DNA of 64,000 nt, taken from positions 10,001 to 74,000 of the forward strand of contig NW_027133904.1 in the NCBI RefSeq assembly GCF_037392515.1. Reading direction: 5' to 3'. Under the pieces are notes generated by a model, which saw nothing but the letters and a program-made list of their open reading frames with translations, was not told the DNA's origin and did no database searches. The translations under genes were made by a program, and so were the position numbers. Shown one piece after another: positions 33,847-44,705 of the stretch. Source of the stretch: Haliotis asinina. Taxonomy: Eukaryota; Mollusca; Gastropoda; Lepetellida; Haliotidae. The stretch's first letter is position 1, and each line of letters opens with the position of its first letter.

Positions 33847-34064
33847 ATGACATGACATGACATGACATGACATGACATGACATGACATGACATGACATGA
33901 CATGATATATGATATGATATGATATGATATGATATGATATGATATGATATGATATATGATATATGATATGATATGATATGATATATGATATATGATATGA
34001 TATGATATGATATGATATGATATGATATATGACATGACATGACATGACATGACATGACATGACA
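33847..34064. repeat. pentanucleotide microsatellite, CATGA / TATGA blocks
   Basis: (CATGA)n to about 33904, (TATGA)n with a few slipped TATATGA units to about 34029, then (CATGA)n to 34064. Frames on the minus strand spell serine/cysteine/histidine and serine/tyrosine/histidine repeats and are artefacts of a 5-bp unit. Confidence 0.95.
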
Positions 34065-34550
34065 TAGGATATTTATATAGCACACATATCCACGCACTAG
34101 TACATGCTCAAGGCACTGGTATTGTTTCCCTTGATCACTGAATGTCAATCTGAACAGCACATTATATTATCAATCTGAACTCCCTTGGGAGTATGCAACT
34201 CATGCTGCTACTAGGTGCACCACGTTTCATTGTGACTCTCCCATCCTTACGAGGTACCCATTCACAGCTGGGTGGACTGGGACACATAGTCTCAGTACTT
34301 AGTTCAAGTTCACCTACGTGTTGCTGTACTGGAACTTGCCAGTATTCATGTGGCCACTATCTGGTCATATGCCAACGGATTTGTGGGTTGTGCACTGTAC
34401 ATTAGAGGTCTGCAACACTGAAATAGTCCGCACACAAAGTTGACTTCAAGGTTTTTTTCACCCGATCACAGTTGGGCTCAATCCTGACACCTCAACCTCG
34501 CTGGGTCACTAGCCTGGTACCTTAGCCAGCTCACCTACCATACCCCCTGG
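34065..34550. other. no gene seen
   Basis: No exon. The end (about 34455-34545) reads on the minus strand GGTGAGCTGGCTAAGGTACC...GGTTGAGGTGTCAGGATTGA, vaguely tRNA-like and possibly a decayed SINE; not supported further. Confidence 0.3.
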
Positions 34551-34552
34551 AA

Positions 34553-34612
34553 ACATTCTTTTAAATATTTGGGGGCCAGGGGAATATGTCAGCTTCTGAT
34601 GACCCTTATTTC
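34553..34612 (+). repeat. family X terminal fragment
   Basis: GGGGGCCAGGGGAATATGTC then AGCTTCTGATGACCC matches the closing block of the 29.7- and 33.0-kb copies. Confidence 0.65.
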
Positions 34613-35150
34613 ATTGTAGTTGTGACATGATGCTGATTACCACTTTTCCAAGATATTATACATCATTAATTTGGAAGAACAAGTGTACAGGTTAGATGTA
34701 AAGTATTTTTATATTCCTCTTTTTTGGAAGCAATGATATTTGAATCCAGCAATCTAGCAGGACAAATAGGCTTTTTCTGTAGGCTGGTACATTTGATCAC
34801 AGACACATTTTGATCAGTGTCCAACACTGTAAGTAGTGCAGCAGCATCAACATGCACATGCTATGTAAGTTAAGGCTTGCTAAAAGTATTTTGAGTGCTG
34901 AAGTCAACAGTAATCATCATGCTCATGTATTTTTGTACTAAGGTTTGGAATGTACAAATCATGTTTAATTTGGAACACATTTTTCAGCCAGGACTATCAT
35001 GGACATATGATTAATAGTCATTCTTCTTTAGTCAACACATTATATAGGTTGAGATAGAAAAATGTTATCACTAAATATACTGCCAGTGCCCTGTTGCCAT
35101 TACCTGTGCATTGTAAGGAAGTCTGTCTTCTTCATGCACTAGGCTGTTGT
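34613..35150. other. no gene seen
   Basis: AT-rich sequence without recognised features. Confidence 0.4.
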
Positions 35151-35154
35151 GTTT

Positions 35155-35282
35155 GGGAGTTTGAATCAAATTTGGTGCTGGTGTGTTTCAACACCCTTGT
35201 TTTTTGCTGTTTTTGACAATGTTTCTTTTCACTCAAACTCAACGAATATTGAATTTTATTTAAAGTGCCCGTTAAGCACACA
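35155..35282 (-). repeat. dispersed repeat, unexpanded copy of the 22.2-kb unit
   Basis: Reverse complement reads GGGCACTTTA, TATTCGTTGAGTTTGAG directly followed by TGAAAAGAAACATTGTC and GGGTGTTGAAACACACCAGC. Thus a single TTTGAG stands where the 22.2-kb copy has five 41-bp units. Confidence 0.85.
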
Positions 35283-35671
35283 AAAACTTACATTTATTTA
35301 AGAGTATAAATGACTTCACCATGATTCAGTTTATATATATGACTATCAAATTTTGTGATGTTCCCACTTTCTATTTTTTTGTTGTTGTAGTATATAATGA
35401 ACAATATACAATTAAGGAGGAGTCCATTATGGACAGTTTTTGAGTAGTATGTCCTTGTACCTAAAATGTATTTTTTCACATCCATAGCTAAGCCAGACAT
35501 GGTACATGAACATGTCAATAAATATGGATTAGTGTCTGCGGCTTTTGCACGGAATATGTTTGTCTACTCTTGTTCATTTTCAGTAAATTCTATAACATTA
35601 TTAACATTAATCACATAATGTGAGATAAAAAAAAGAATGGTAAACATGACATTATTTATTACTATACCTCT

Positions 35672-35712
35672 CCATATAGCTTAGATATTGTTGAGTGTGG
35701 CATTTAATAACA
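35672..35712 (+). mobile_element. SINE-A 3' fragment
   Basis: CCATATAGCTTAGATATTGT then TGAGTGTGGC matches the SINE-A end only, followed by an A-rich tail (ACAACAACAAAAAATAAAC). Confidence 0.5.
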
Positions 35713-35804
35713 ACAACAAAAAATAAACAAAAACATGTGAAGTACAATGGAGCCTAATGATTGATATTGACACATTTCAGGCACAACCTTCAAGAAAGAA
35801 AAGT

Positions 35805-35985
35805 AAGGAAGTCGCAGTGGCTGATCCATCTAGACAGCTGACTTTGTGTGCTGGTAGGGTGCAGGTACAAGTCCCAGATGGGACTCAACCAAAAAAGTAC
35901 TAGAATTTGTACTTTACTTAGAAAGTGTAATCCCAAATATGACATACATTACATTTGATCGCTTCCTAAATGGCAGTGTAATGAC
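35805..35985 (+). mobile_element. SINE-B copy, decayed head
   Basis: GAAGTCGCAGTGGCTGATCC (altered A box), GTGTGCTGGTAGGGTGCAGG, B-box remnant GGTACAAGTCC, then GATGGGACTCAACC, AGTACTAGAATTTGTACTTT and CGCTTCCTAAATGGCAGTGT. Flanking host bases include a possible splice pair (CACATTTCAG at 35780, AAAAGTAAGG at 35800). Confidence 0.75.
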
Positions 35986-36885
35986 AATCAGTTATGCCTT
36001 GATATGGGAACAATAAGTCAAACTCAACATTCCCTGTCTCAGGGAAAGGTAGTTGACAAATATCAAATAAAATATGCGTGATCTGATATGAGATATCAAA
36101 TGTGATTTTTTAAGGTCATATGTAAAGTTTTAGTCACAGATGCAGAAGCATCTTCCTGATGCCTGATATAAAGGAAATTATTGTTGATATAATTATTACT
36201 GAGACAGATACACAGAAAAGATTTATTTGACTTTCAAGTTTCCACTGGTGAGGCATTATATGCTCAGCTTTCTGTGAACCCTTAGTACCAATACTGTATG
36301 CCATAGTAACAATCAGACAATTTCCTTGGCTCTGTAGTGGCATGGCTAATGACATATTTGTCATTTTTCCATTCAGTGAATAAATGTATTTGACAGTTCA
36401 AAGGTTTCTGACACGTTAGATTTTAGCCGTAATTGTCCAATAAGACATTTTTATGTTTGATGTTTAATTCCATTATATTTTTCTAATATTTTGCTCCCTT
36501 CAGGTTATCATGACATTAAAACCAAATGTTTTTATTAATGACTAACTTCATATGTTCACAGGCTGTGCACCATTCATCCCATGTTGGGTTGATCCCCTAG
36601 TCCAGATCAACAATTTGCAGACAGCTTGGAATTCAGTTGATGTCTACTCTTGCTCTCAAGTGAAGCATTATGAACTGAATGCAGCGGCACTGTTGAATTT
36701 CTAGATTTAGCATTTAGTTAGGGTAATTCATGCACCCACTTGCCATTGTCGTGCAGCTGTGCTGGATTTACAGGTAAAATTGGATCACCATGAATACATT
36801 CCTATACAAAGTGGTGACCATGTGATCAGTCTTAGTAACCTAGCTTATTATTGGGCAGGAACAGTGTGGGACATAAATTGCATGT
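35986..36885. other. no gene seen
   Basis: A 48-codon open frame follows TTCACAG at 36559, but without a donor or recognisable domain. Confidence 0.35.
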
Positions 36886-36889
36886 AGTT

Positions 36890-37715
36890 AAAAACCTATT
36901 CCATTTGTGGTCGAGGACATGTGACGAAGAAAAAAGTTAGAAATCTGTAAAAAATAGAAGTCTTGAGCAAGTACATTGAGAAGTTAACCACAAGTCTGAA
37001 ATGCAATTTGGTATCATCAGCGAAGAGAACATGTCCAAATTCCCTAAACTGTGGATTTTAAAGGCGCTATTCCATTTTTGGTGACATTCATGTGACGAAT
37101 AAAAAAGTTTAAAATCTGTAAAAAATAGAAGTCTTGAGCAAGTACATTGAGAAGTTAACCTCAAGTCTGAAATGCAATTTGGTATCATCAGCGAAGAGAA
37201 CATGTCCAAATTCCCTAAACTGTAGATTTTAAAGGCACTATTCCATTTTTGGTGACAGTCATGTGATGAATGAAATAGTTAAAAATCTCTAAAAATTAGA
37301 ACTATTGATGGTATCATCAGCCCAGAGAACATCTCCAAATACCATAAACTGTAAATTTTAAAGGCGTTAATTCAATATATTTTAAGGTCATGTGACAAAT
37401 AAAATTGTTAATAATCTCTCAAAATTTGAACTATTGACTAGGTAGAGTCACAACTTGTTAACAAGTATGAAATGCTGTTTACTGTAATGAGCTTAGAGAA
37501 CATCTTCAAAATTCCATAAACTGTAGGTGCTAGGGGCAATATTCCATTTCTGGTCAAAGGTGTATGACAAATAGAAATAGTTAAAAACCTCGGAAAGTAA
37601 GAACTTTTGACCCAGGACATTCAGAAATTGACCACAAGTTTGAAATGCAATTTACTATCATCTGTACAAAGGAAATATTGAAACTCCATAAACTGTAGGG
37701 TTTGCATGCTGTATT
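36890..37715. repeat. ~171-bp tandem repeat, about five diverging copies
   Basis: CAAGTCTGAAATGCAATTTG occurs at 36991 and 37162 (171 bp). More diverged units follow, marked by CAGCCCAGAGAACATC (about 37318), GAGCTTAGAGAACATC (about 37488) and CAAGTTTGAAATGCAATTTA (about 37635). Each has AAACTGTAGATTTTAAAGGC and GGTCATGTGAC-like segments. The open frame here repeats with the unit and is not a gene. Confidence 0.9.
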
Positions 37716-39940
37716 CCAAGTGTATGGGACTAATGATTCTTGTATAATGTAGAGTCAATTAAAAAGAAAGGTAAAGCATCATTAAGGAACTTTTGAATGT
37801 TACCATATTCTGGATATCCCAGAAACTACAAGTAATTCCAATGTTTAGAGATTATTTATGTCACCATGACAAGCAGTATCACTGTCACAGTTCTTAGGTA
37901 CTGATTTGCTGCAGTTGTATGAACCACCAGTGGCTACCACATCAGTACCTAATGCAACCACCCCTTGTACAGACATCCTCAGTTTTCCCCTCATATTGAA
38001 TATCTGTCATCAAATCAGCAGGATTAGAAAGCGCTTCTTCACATGTTTTCTAGTAACGTAACTGTAACTGTTCAAGTCAACAAGGTAGTTCAAGTCAACT
38101 GGTGTTCCATCAGGACATGTCATGCATGCCAATAACTTGCCATGATGTATTTTCTGCCTTGTCAAGAAAACTCCCCTTTTCTGTTCTTTTTTACTCATAA
38201 ATGGTCATTTGTTTTGTAATGCAATATTTCCAAAAGCTTCCTGTTTCTACATGCATGTATTTTTATGATATTTTAAAATAATTAAAAGAGCTATGTTTTG
38301 TAGGATGAGCATTAGGAAGTGCTATCAGGTAACTGGCACTGTTGCCATATTTTACCATTGTCACGTACATAAGTGAGCTCTGATTGCTGTGCATATTGTT
38401 TTTATACATCATAAAAATAATACATATCTTTTTGTACTTCAGAGCAGCCGCAGATGTATATTGGGGTGTTGTGGTATAAGAATCAATTGCATTTATTCTG
38501 ATGGATGTGAAAAAAAATAGCGATGTAGAAGTTAACGAGGAAGCAAATGAACAGAATTTAATGCTGACGAATATCTAGGAACAGGTGTTCACATCACTGT
38601 ACATGACAGTGCAAGTGATGATGGTTACTTTGATGGACTACATTTATGATTTGAGAGAGCCTGATGGTTTATTAGTAGTGTATGCTGCATGTGGTAAACA
38701 TTGGAATAGTAAAGGTATACCATATTTCATGAACTTGACTCTTATTAAAACTGACTTTTGTGGTAGTTTCTTCATAACTGCAACCATGTGTTGTCTGCAT
38801 GTGTACTAGGAAAGCATGTTAAACTGCTTCCCTTTGCCAGAACTAAGAAAGTTGTGAAAAATGAAATTCATGATATATGCAGAAGTCTGATATATATGAC
38901 ATGTGATGCTATGCCTTACTATCTAATAAGTATGCTGTAAGTTTTAGAAAAAAGAAAATCATCCCTTCTTAAAATATTCAGCTTTGTGAGTTATATTTGC
39001 TCCAGATCTTTCAATATTTTGTTTCTGTTGGCCTTTTTGTGACAGGTAGCTTCCTATCATGAGTTCAGAACAAAATACCAGATTGTTTTATAGCTCTGGG
39101 TTTTTTTTATAGTGGTAGCTAAGCTCTTGCAAATACAAAGGGTATAATGTTCAGTGTCATAGAATTGTAACTGCCATATACTGACACATTCATTGTTGGT
39201 TAGCCAATGGCATTACTTGTTTGTTGGATTCTTTTCGACAGACATAAAGGTATGTGTGTATACCAACTTAATGACTTTAGTACTACATATCATTATGTTT
39301 AACATGGTATTCTTCAAGTCTACTACTTGGGAAGACAGGCTGCACTGTTTTGTTTTGTAGTAAAACACCTTAAACAAAATTGATTTCTTTTGTCATTTTA
39401 TGGGAAAATGTGACAATGGTTATGTTTTACCTGGTCAGCTGATGCTCTACAACATTTCTGAATACACAGACAAGTAACACCATGATTTGGACAGAAAATG
39501 TCCACTGTGACATCTTCAGCGAGAACATGATTGTCAGTGTTCAGCTTCATTTATAGGATGCCACAGATATTGGCTTTACTCTTACCTCAATGCAAATATT
39601 TACAGTCGATATCCTTGATTGTGATGTGACTGGTATGATATGAGGCCTCATAAACAACTACCTCTCATTTATTCATATTTTCAGAAGCTGTCCCAAACAT
39701 GTAAACTTCTGATGTCTTAAGAATCACATGTGCATGTGGTACCTTTTGTAAACTGTACTGAAGGTGTCCTTAAAAAAGTGCTTCTCATGATGTATAAGCA
39801 CACCTATATTTCAAGTTTATTATTAAAGAACATGACACATAACCCAAGCATTGATCACCAAACACCAAATTCAGTTCCAACACTGGGAAAGTCTGCAAAC
39901 AACCCACCACTCTGCTGAAAGAGTGTGTATGGTTTTGCTT
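37716..39940. other. no gene seen
   Basis: 2.2 kb of AT-rich DNA without a supportable exon, tandem repeat or recognised element. Confidence 0.4.
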
Positions 39941-39944
39941 CACT

Positions 39945-40018
39945 TTTAGCAATATTCCAGCAATATGATGGGGAACACTGGATTTGGGTCTCATGATGAG
40001 CAAACACTTTATAACCAC
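39945..40018 (-). mobile_element. SINE-C fragment
   Basis: Minus strand reads TGAGACCCAAATCCAGTGTT, CATATTGCTGGAATATTGCT, AAAAGTGAAGC, the 3' part of SINE-C. It is cut at 40019 by family Y copy 3. Confidence 0.55.
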
Positions 40019-40984
40019 CCAGCTGATAAATCCTCTCGCATCACATACATGCACATATTACATAACATACAATACATTTGCCATTACAGACCTTAATTTA
40101 TAATGTTGAGTATTTACTCCAGACAGGAGAAATGCCAAATGGGAACCTTTGTTGAGTAACCGAAGTGATGGTACTACTAATTATACCTGTTATAAATTCA
40201 TTAACTGACCATCCAAAGAATGAGGACAAATAACACGTGAAAGTTTACGCCATCAAACGCGAGTTACAGCAAGGAAGATGTAATCTCTGTGTCGCATGCA
40301 GCCTGAAAACATTTCTGGGCCGAAACTGTTTTGAGGATACCAACGGAACTCCGTTACTGGCATTTGCTGTGTACTTGGGTGAATAGTTGTAATAAGTTGG
40401 GTTTTTTTACGTAAGAAAATTTTCAGATTTCTCTACCAAAGGCAAAGTCATGGTTTTTTAGTTTACGAATTCAAATAAATCAACTGTGCATTTTTATTAT
40501 CACAAAAAATAAACCAGGGTAGCTACCATAGCTACCAAAATTTACGTATGATATTTGCTATCACAGCTGAACTAACGCTCAAAACTACCTAAATATAAAG
40601 CTTTGCAATCTTTCGGACTGAAACAAATGGCTTGCTACGTGTCTGTAGACATCATATTTCCACGTAACATGATTAAATATCGAGGATAGAAGTAGGATCA
40701 AATTGGATCAGTCACTATACCATCCAAGCATCCGAAAAAAACTACACTGCTGGGATATTTTGTTACGACCAGACAAGGAATACCGTGGATATTTTTAAAT
40801 AATGGCATATGAACGGCATCCGGCCTCTTGACTGTTTAGGTGAAGAAATTCTGCTAACATGGACAGGAGTCCCAGTCCCTTTGTCCGTCACGGTCGAGGG
40901 AGCGGGCGCTGACCAATTTGCAGTTTGATTTCGTAATATTAGACCGTTGTCGAGAAACATTATTCGCTCCGCATAAGTGCCCCT
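40019..40984 (-). mobile_element. family Y DNA transposon, copy 3, half-length
   Basis: Matches copy 2 from about 24913 to its right end, closing with CGCTCCGCATAAGTGCCCCT and TTAA (40985-40988). The other half and its terminal repeat are missing. Small deletions relative to copy 2 occur, for example around 40345. Confidence 0.85.
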
Positions 40985-41139
40985 TTAACGAACATTGGGA
41001 CATGTCTTTATTTTCCGTAGTATTGAAATGGTAGTTAGGGTGAAATACACTCTCATGGCACGCTTATCAACTTTACACGACTGAGCAGAAGTAAACCGAA
41101 TGCTCATCCGTGTTCAACTGAGAAGTTGTGCGTAAGAAA

Positions 41140-41296
41140 GACGTATGACCTGGTCACATAAGCTCCGCCCACTAATGATTATTCATGTTCAATCGGGACT
41201 TAAGACTTGTTTACATAAGGTACGATGAACACACGGGCAGAACAAGCGATGAATTACAAACTCTGAGTGAAGAAATACAGTGATGAAACATTGTTA
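41140..41296. repeat. rearranged duplicate of 26.38-26.52 kb
   Basis: CACATAAGCTCCGCCCACTA...GTTCAATCGGGACTT (inverted block) is followed by AACAAGCGATGAATTACAAA...GATGAAACATTG (direct block). Like the 26.4-kb copy it lies shortly after a family Y right end. Confidence 0.8.
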
Positions 41297-41680
41297 ACAT
41301 ATGGCTTTATTGCTATGACGTCAGTGTTTGTCTGTGACATCTTGAAGGCTTTAGAGATATGTAACTACATGTATATTATTTAATTTGACTGTGACGTCAT
41401 TATTACAATCATTAAGATGGCTGGTTTGTGGACGTGACTTTGCAAAGCGTTCCACAACAGTATGTTGATTGTAGCCGTCATGCTGTCGCAAATAAAGGAA
41501 GATGACGTTACACGTTGTTCATGACGCCATGGGACTTCGTTCCAACAATAGTGAGTGAGTTTAGCAGGAAGGTATAGATTCTTTTAAAGAAGGAATGTTC
41601 TGCATCGAAACGTCGCACTCCCAAAATGGAGGAGTTAGTTATCCATAAAGTTTGTCAATATTATATCGGTTACTGTTAGT
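41297..41680. other. no gene; two CRE motifs
   Basis: TGACGTCA at 41316-41323 and 41392-41399, and TGACGTTA near 41502. AAGATGGCTGG at about 41415 opens only a six-codon frame. Confidence 0.35.
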
Positions 41681-41682
41681 AC

Positions 41683-41906
41683 GACGAGGGACGGTGGTTA
41701 AAGCGTTGGCTCGTTACGCCAAAGACCCTGGTTGGATTCCACATAGGTACAATATGTGAAGCCCAATTCTGGTGTCCCGTTTTCAGCAATATTCCGACGG
41801 GGACACCAGAAATAAGCTTCACATACTGTACCCATGTGGGGATTCGAACCCGTGTCTTCGGTGTGACGAGCCAACGCTTTAACTACTAGGCTAATACACC
41901 ATCCTT
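41683..41906. mobile_element. SINE-C head-to-head pair (tRNA-derived)
   Basis: Plus-strand copy (41683-41782): GGTGGTTAAAGCGTTGGCTC, CGCCAAAGACCCTGGTTGG, CACATAGGTACAATATGTGA, ending GGTGTCC. Minus-strand copy (41783-41906): GTTAAAGCGTTGGCTCG, the B box GGGTTCGAATCCCC, CATGGGTACAGTATGTGAAG and the tail CGGAATATTGCTGAAAACGG. The two are strongly complementary and could fold. The tail matches the end of SINE-A. Confidence 0.8.
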
Positions 41907-41948
41907 ATGTAATAAGTGGTAATTATGTATCAGTGGATTCGTCGCCCA

Positions 41949-42047
<99 letters not shown>

Positions 42048-42048
42048 G
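41949..42048. repeat. CTG/CTA trinucleotide microsatellite
   Basis: (CTA)4, (CTG)8 with one CTA, (CTG)3, then (CTA)n of about 17 units. The alanine/threonine run in the + frame is an artefact. Confidence 0.97.
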
Positions 42049-42049
42049 C

Positions 42050-42260
42050 GTGCCGTAAAAGGCTACTATGTCGTAAGAGACGGATTGGGTGGTCAGGCTC
42101 GCTGATTTGGTTGACACGTCAATGGCTCCCAATTGCGCAGATCGATGCTCATGTTGTTGATCACTGGATTGTCAGGTCCAGACTCGATTATGTACAGACC
42201 ACCACCATACAGCTGGAACATTGCTGAGTGCGGTGCAAAACTAAACTCACTCACTCACTG
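42050..42260 (+). mobile_element. SINE-A copy, 5'-truncated
   Basis: Starts within the element (GTGCCGTAAAAGGCTACTAT), continues through GATCGATGCTCATGTTGTTG to GCTGGAACATTGCTGAGTGC and a CTCACTCACTCACT end. It abuts the triplet repeat directly. Confidence 0.85.
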
Positions 42261-42304
42261 CTGGTGCTGCTACTACTATGACTGGTGCTACTACACCATC
42301 ATTG

Positions 42305-42594
42305 ATGCAAGAGGCAACTCCGGTGGTCAGGCTCGCTGTCTTGGCTGACACATGTCATTGGTTCCCAGTTAGGTATATCGATACTCATGCAGTTGATCAC
42401 TGGATTGTCTGGTCCACACTCGATTATTTACAGACTGCTGCCATGTGGCTTGGTCCCAGTTAGGTATATTGATACTCATGCAGTTGATCACTGGATCGTC
42501 TGGTCCAGACTCGATTATTTACAGACTGCTGCCATGTAGCTGGAAAAATTGCTGAGTGCGGCGTAAGATTAAACTCACTCACTCACTTACTCAC
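42305..42594 (+). mobile_element. SINE-A, two partial copies from a local duplication
   Basis: Segments 42305-42450 and 42451-42594 both carry the private variant CAGTTAGGTATAT(C/T)GATACTC in place of the usual AATTGCGCAGATCGATGCTC. The second therefore arose by duplication of part of the first, not by a fresh insertion. Only the second has the 3' end (CTCACTCACTCACT). Confidence 0.8.
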
Positions 42595-42746
42595 ATTGGT
42601 TTGTGATAGAATCACACACGTACTCGTGGGTATCATCAAAACTGTGTTTTTCACTCACTCGCTACCCTTGCTGTCACTGCCACAACTACAGCTACTATTT
42701 CCTCATACGGCAGCTGCTACTGAAAATTCTGCTGTGTTTATTAGTG

Positions 42747-42812
42747 CGTGCGTGTGTGTGTGCGTGTGCGTGTGGGTGTGCATGTGCGTGTGCGTGTGTG
42801 TGTCTGTATGTG
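42747..42812. repeat. GT-rich microsatellite
   Basis: GTGTGTGTGCGTGTGCGTGT type repeat, about 65 bp, interrupted by CG and CA. Confidence 0.93.
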
Positions 42813-42932
42813 TCATATTAGAGAAGTCTTCTCCTCGTCAGACATTAATCGCATCTTCCACCCCAGAAGTAGTAACTGTTATTACGGGTGCTTAGCATAA
42901 TTTAAACGTTTGCCATATTTCTTCTCAAGTTG

Positions 42933-43204
42933 GACCCGTGGAGGTCCCGGGGTAGAATAGGCCTTCAGCAATCCATGCTTGCTATAATGGGCAACTATGC
43001 TTGTCGTGAGAGGCTACTAACGGGATCGGGTGGTAAGGCTGGCTGACTTGGCTGACACATGCCATCGCGATCGGTTCCTAATTGCGCAGATCGATGCTCA
43101 TGTTGTTGATCACTGGATTGTCTGGTCCAGACTCGGTTATTTACAGACCGCCGCCATATAGCGGAATATTGCTGAGTGCAGCGTAAAATACATCTCACTC
43201 ACTT
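42933..43204 (+). mobile_element. SINE-A copy, full length
   Basis: Complete from GACCCGTGGAGGTCCCGGGG to CATCTCACTCACT. TCAAGTTG flanks both ends (42925-42932 and 43205-43212), with CTTCTCAAGTTG / CTTGTCAAGTTG if one mismatch is allowed. Confidence 0.9.
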
Positions 43205-44470
43205 GTCAAGTTGATGTTGGAGTTCTTCAGAGGCAAAAGTGGCGGATAGTTAGTCAGCACAATCTGATAGACTTATAGAACTTGTCTCTCAGTCCAGTTG
43301 TGAGCTGCTTTAACTAACGCATTGAATGTACAGGGTTTAAAGTGAAGCCCTGGTAATATACCACGTGTTCAGCCTCACATCAGCTGAGTTGAAAATTGTA
43401 ACGGATGGCTGACTGCGCGTGATGCCCGTGCATGTCGCACTGCTCAGGCTTGAACGCGACGTGACGCCTAGTTGAACACACCACATGTGAAAGATGTCAG
43501 CCGATTCTGTTCAGTTCTCAGATACATAATCATTATGGACATAAAGTGTTCCTTCTTGGATTAAGAGACGATGACAGGTTGCTGTGTCAGTGAGGTATGT
43601 GAGACCCAGATGAAGGGCGTGGTGTAACCAGCCGCTCTACTTACAACTAACCAACAACACTGCCACACGTGGATAGGCCTGTGTAGAGATCAAGCACAAT
43701 GAGAAGATATGTTGGCAATAAAACATAGATTGTGACAAGAATGAATACATAATAATATCTGTTACATGTATATTTTAAAATGAAAGTGGTATCTTAAACT
43801 GGTGTTAGTATTTACATGTTGTGGTGTCAATCCAAGTATTTTCAAGTTTGAATCTATGGTACAATTATTTCAAAACGGAGATACAAATTGCAAATGAAAG
43901 CAGTACGTACAGCTGTTGGGTAAGAGTTCCTCCCGTTCCCCAATCCCAAATAATACTTATAAATTGATATATACTAAAATTATTTACAAAACCTAACACA
44001 ACAATTACTAGAGGACTCACAAATATAATGAAAAGTCTCCAAATTAAGTACTGCATATGGGGTTGAGCCACGTAATGTTACGTCTGTTATTCTGCATAAG
44101 AAGAATATGGGGGAACGGAAGAAACTCTTTCCACCTGTTGAGCAACATGTTTATTTGGCAGGCACATTGCGACTTTAAAACTGAGAAGATACCGCTTGAA
44201 GTTAAAGGAGTAAACTAAATACTGCTGCAACCAAATCGCATTATAGGTATCAACATACACATACTACACAACGGAGATAGGCACACATGCTAGTGGAATA
44301 ATTTCTTCATTACTCTTCTTTCTTCACCACTCCCACCTCCCCTTTATGAAAATGCACCTATCCCGACTCTTGCAGCACTCAAGTCAACAATCTTGACGTC
44401 GTTTCTAGTGTGACGTCATCCCTACATTACGTCATAAAAGATCCGTCTACATGATTAACTGGATGATATA
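43205..44470. other. no gene; CRE motifs at right
   Basis: No exon recognised. TGACGTCG (about 44394), TGACGTCA (44411-44418) and TTACGTCA (about 44428) occur within 50 bp. Confidence 0.35.
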
Positions 44471-44472
44471 TA

Positions 44473-44705
44473 CTGGGCCTAGCTTCTCGAAGCCTTCTTA
44501 GCGCTAAGATAGTAGTCAGGACACTTGTTCTCGAAACGTTGGTAGCACTAAGAATTCTTACTTTTGATCGTAGCCAATGTGTTAAGAATGGGCTTAAGAC
44601 GTTCGTAGAGCTACGAACGTTTCGAGAATAGCTAGCCAGGTAATGTTAATGTATGGCACTTGTGACCATCGTAGCGCTGAGAGAGCTTCGAAAATCTAGG
44701 CCCAG
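44473..44705. mobile_element. palindromic MITE, 233 bp
   Basis: Ends CTGGGCCTAGCTTCTCGAAG and, inverted, CTGGGCCTAGATTTTCGAAG form terminal inverted repeats. The interior holds further complementary parts (AACGTTGGTAGCACTAAG; ACGTTCGTAGAGCTACGAAC). No coding. The CTCGAA-type terminus is similar in style to the Harbinger end at 7.22 kb, but no clear target duplication is seen. Confidence 0.75.

Noticed and set aside
33739..34160. Ser/Cys/His and Ser/Tyr/His repeat proteins
   Set aside because: Translation of a 5-bp microsatellite in all frames.
34455..34545. Further tRNA-derived SINE on the minus strand
   Set aside because: A/B-box resemblance is weak and no second copy is visible in the window.
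36937..37209. 90-residue minus-strand protein with an internal repeat
   Set aside because: It spans the 171-bp tandem repeat, and the peptide repeats with the DNA unit.
41916..42227. Poly-Ala/poly-Thr protein
   Set aside because: CTG/CTA triplet repeat followed by SINE-A sequence.
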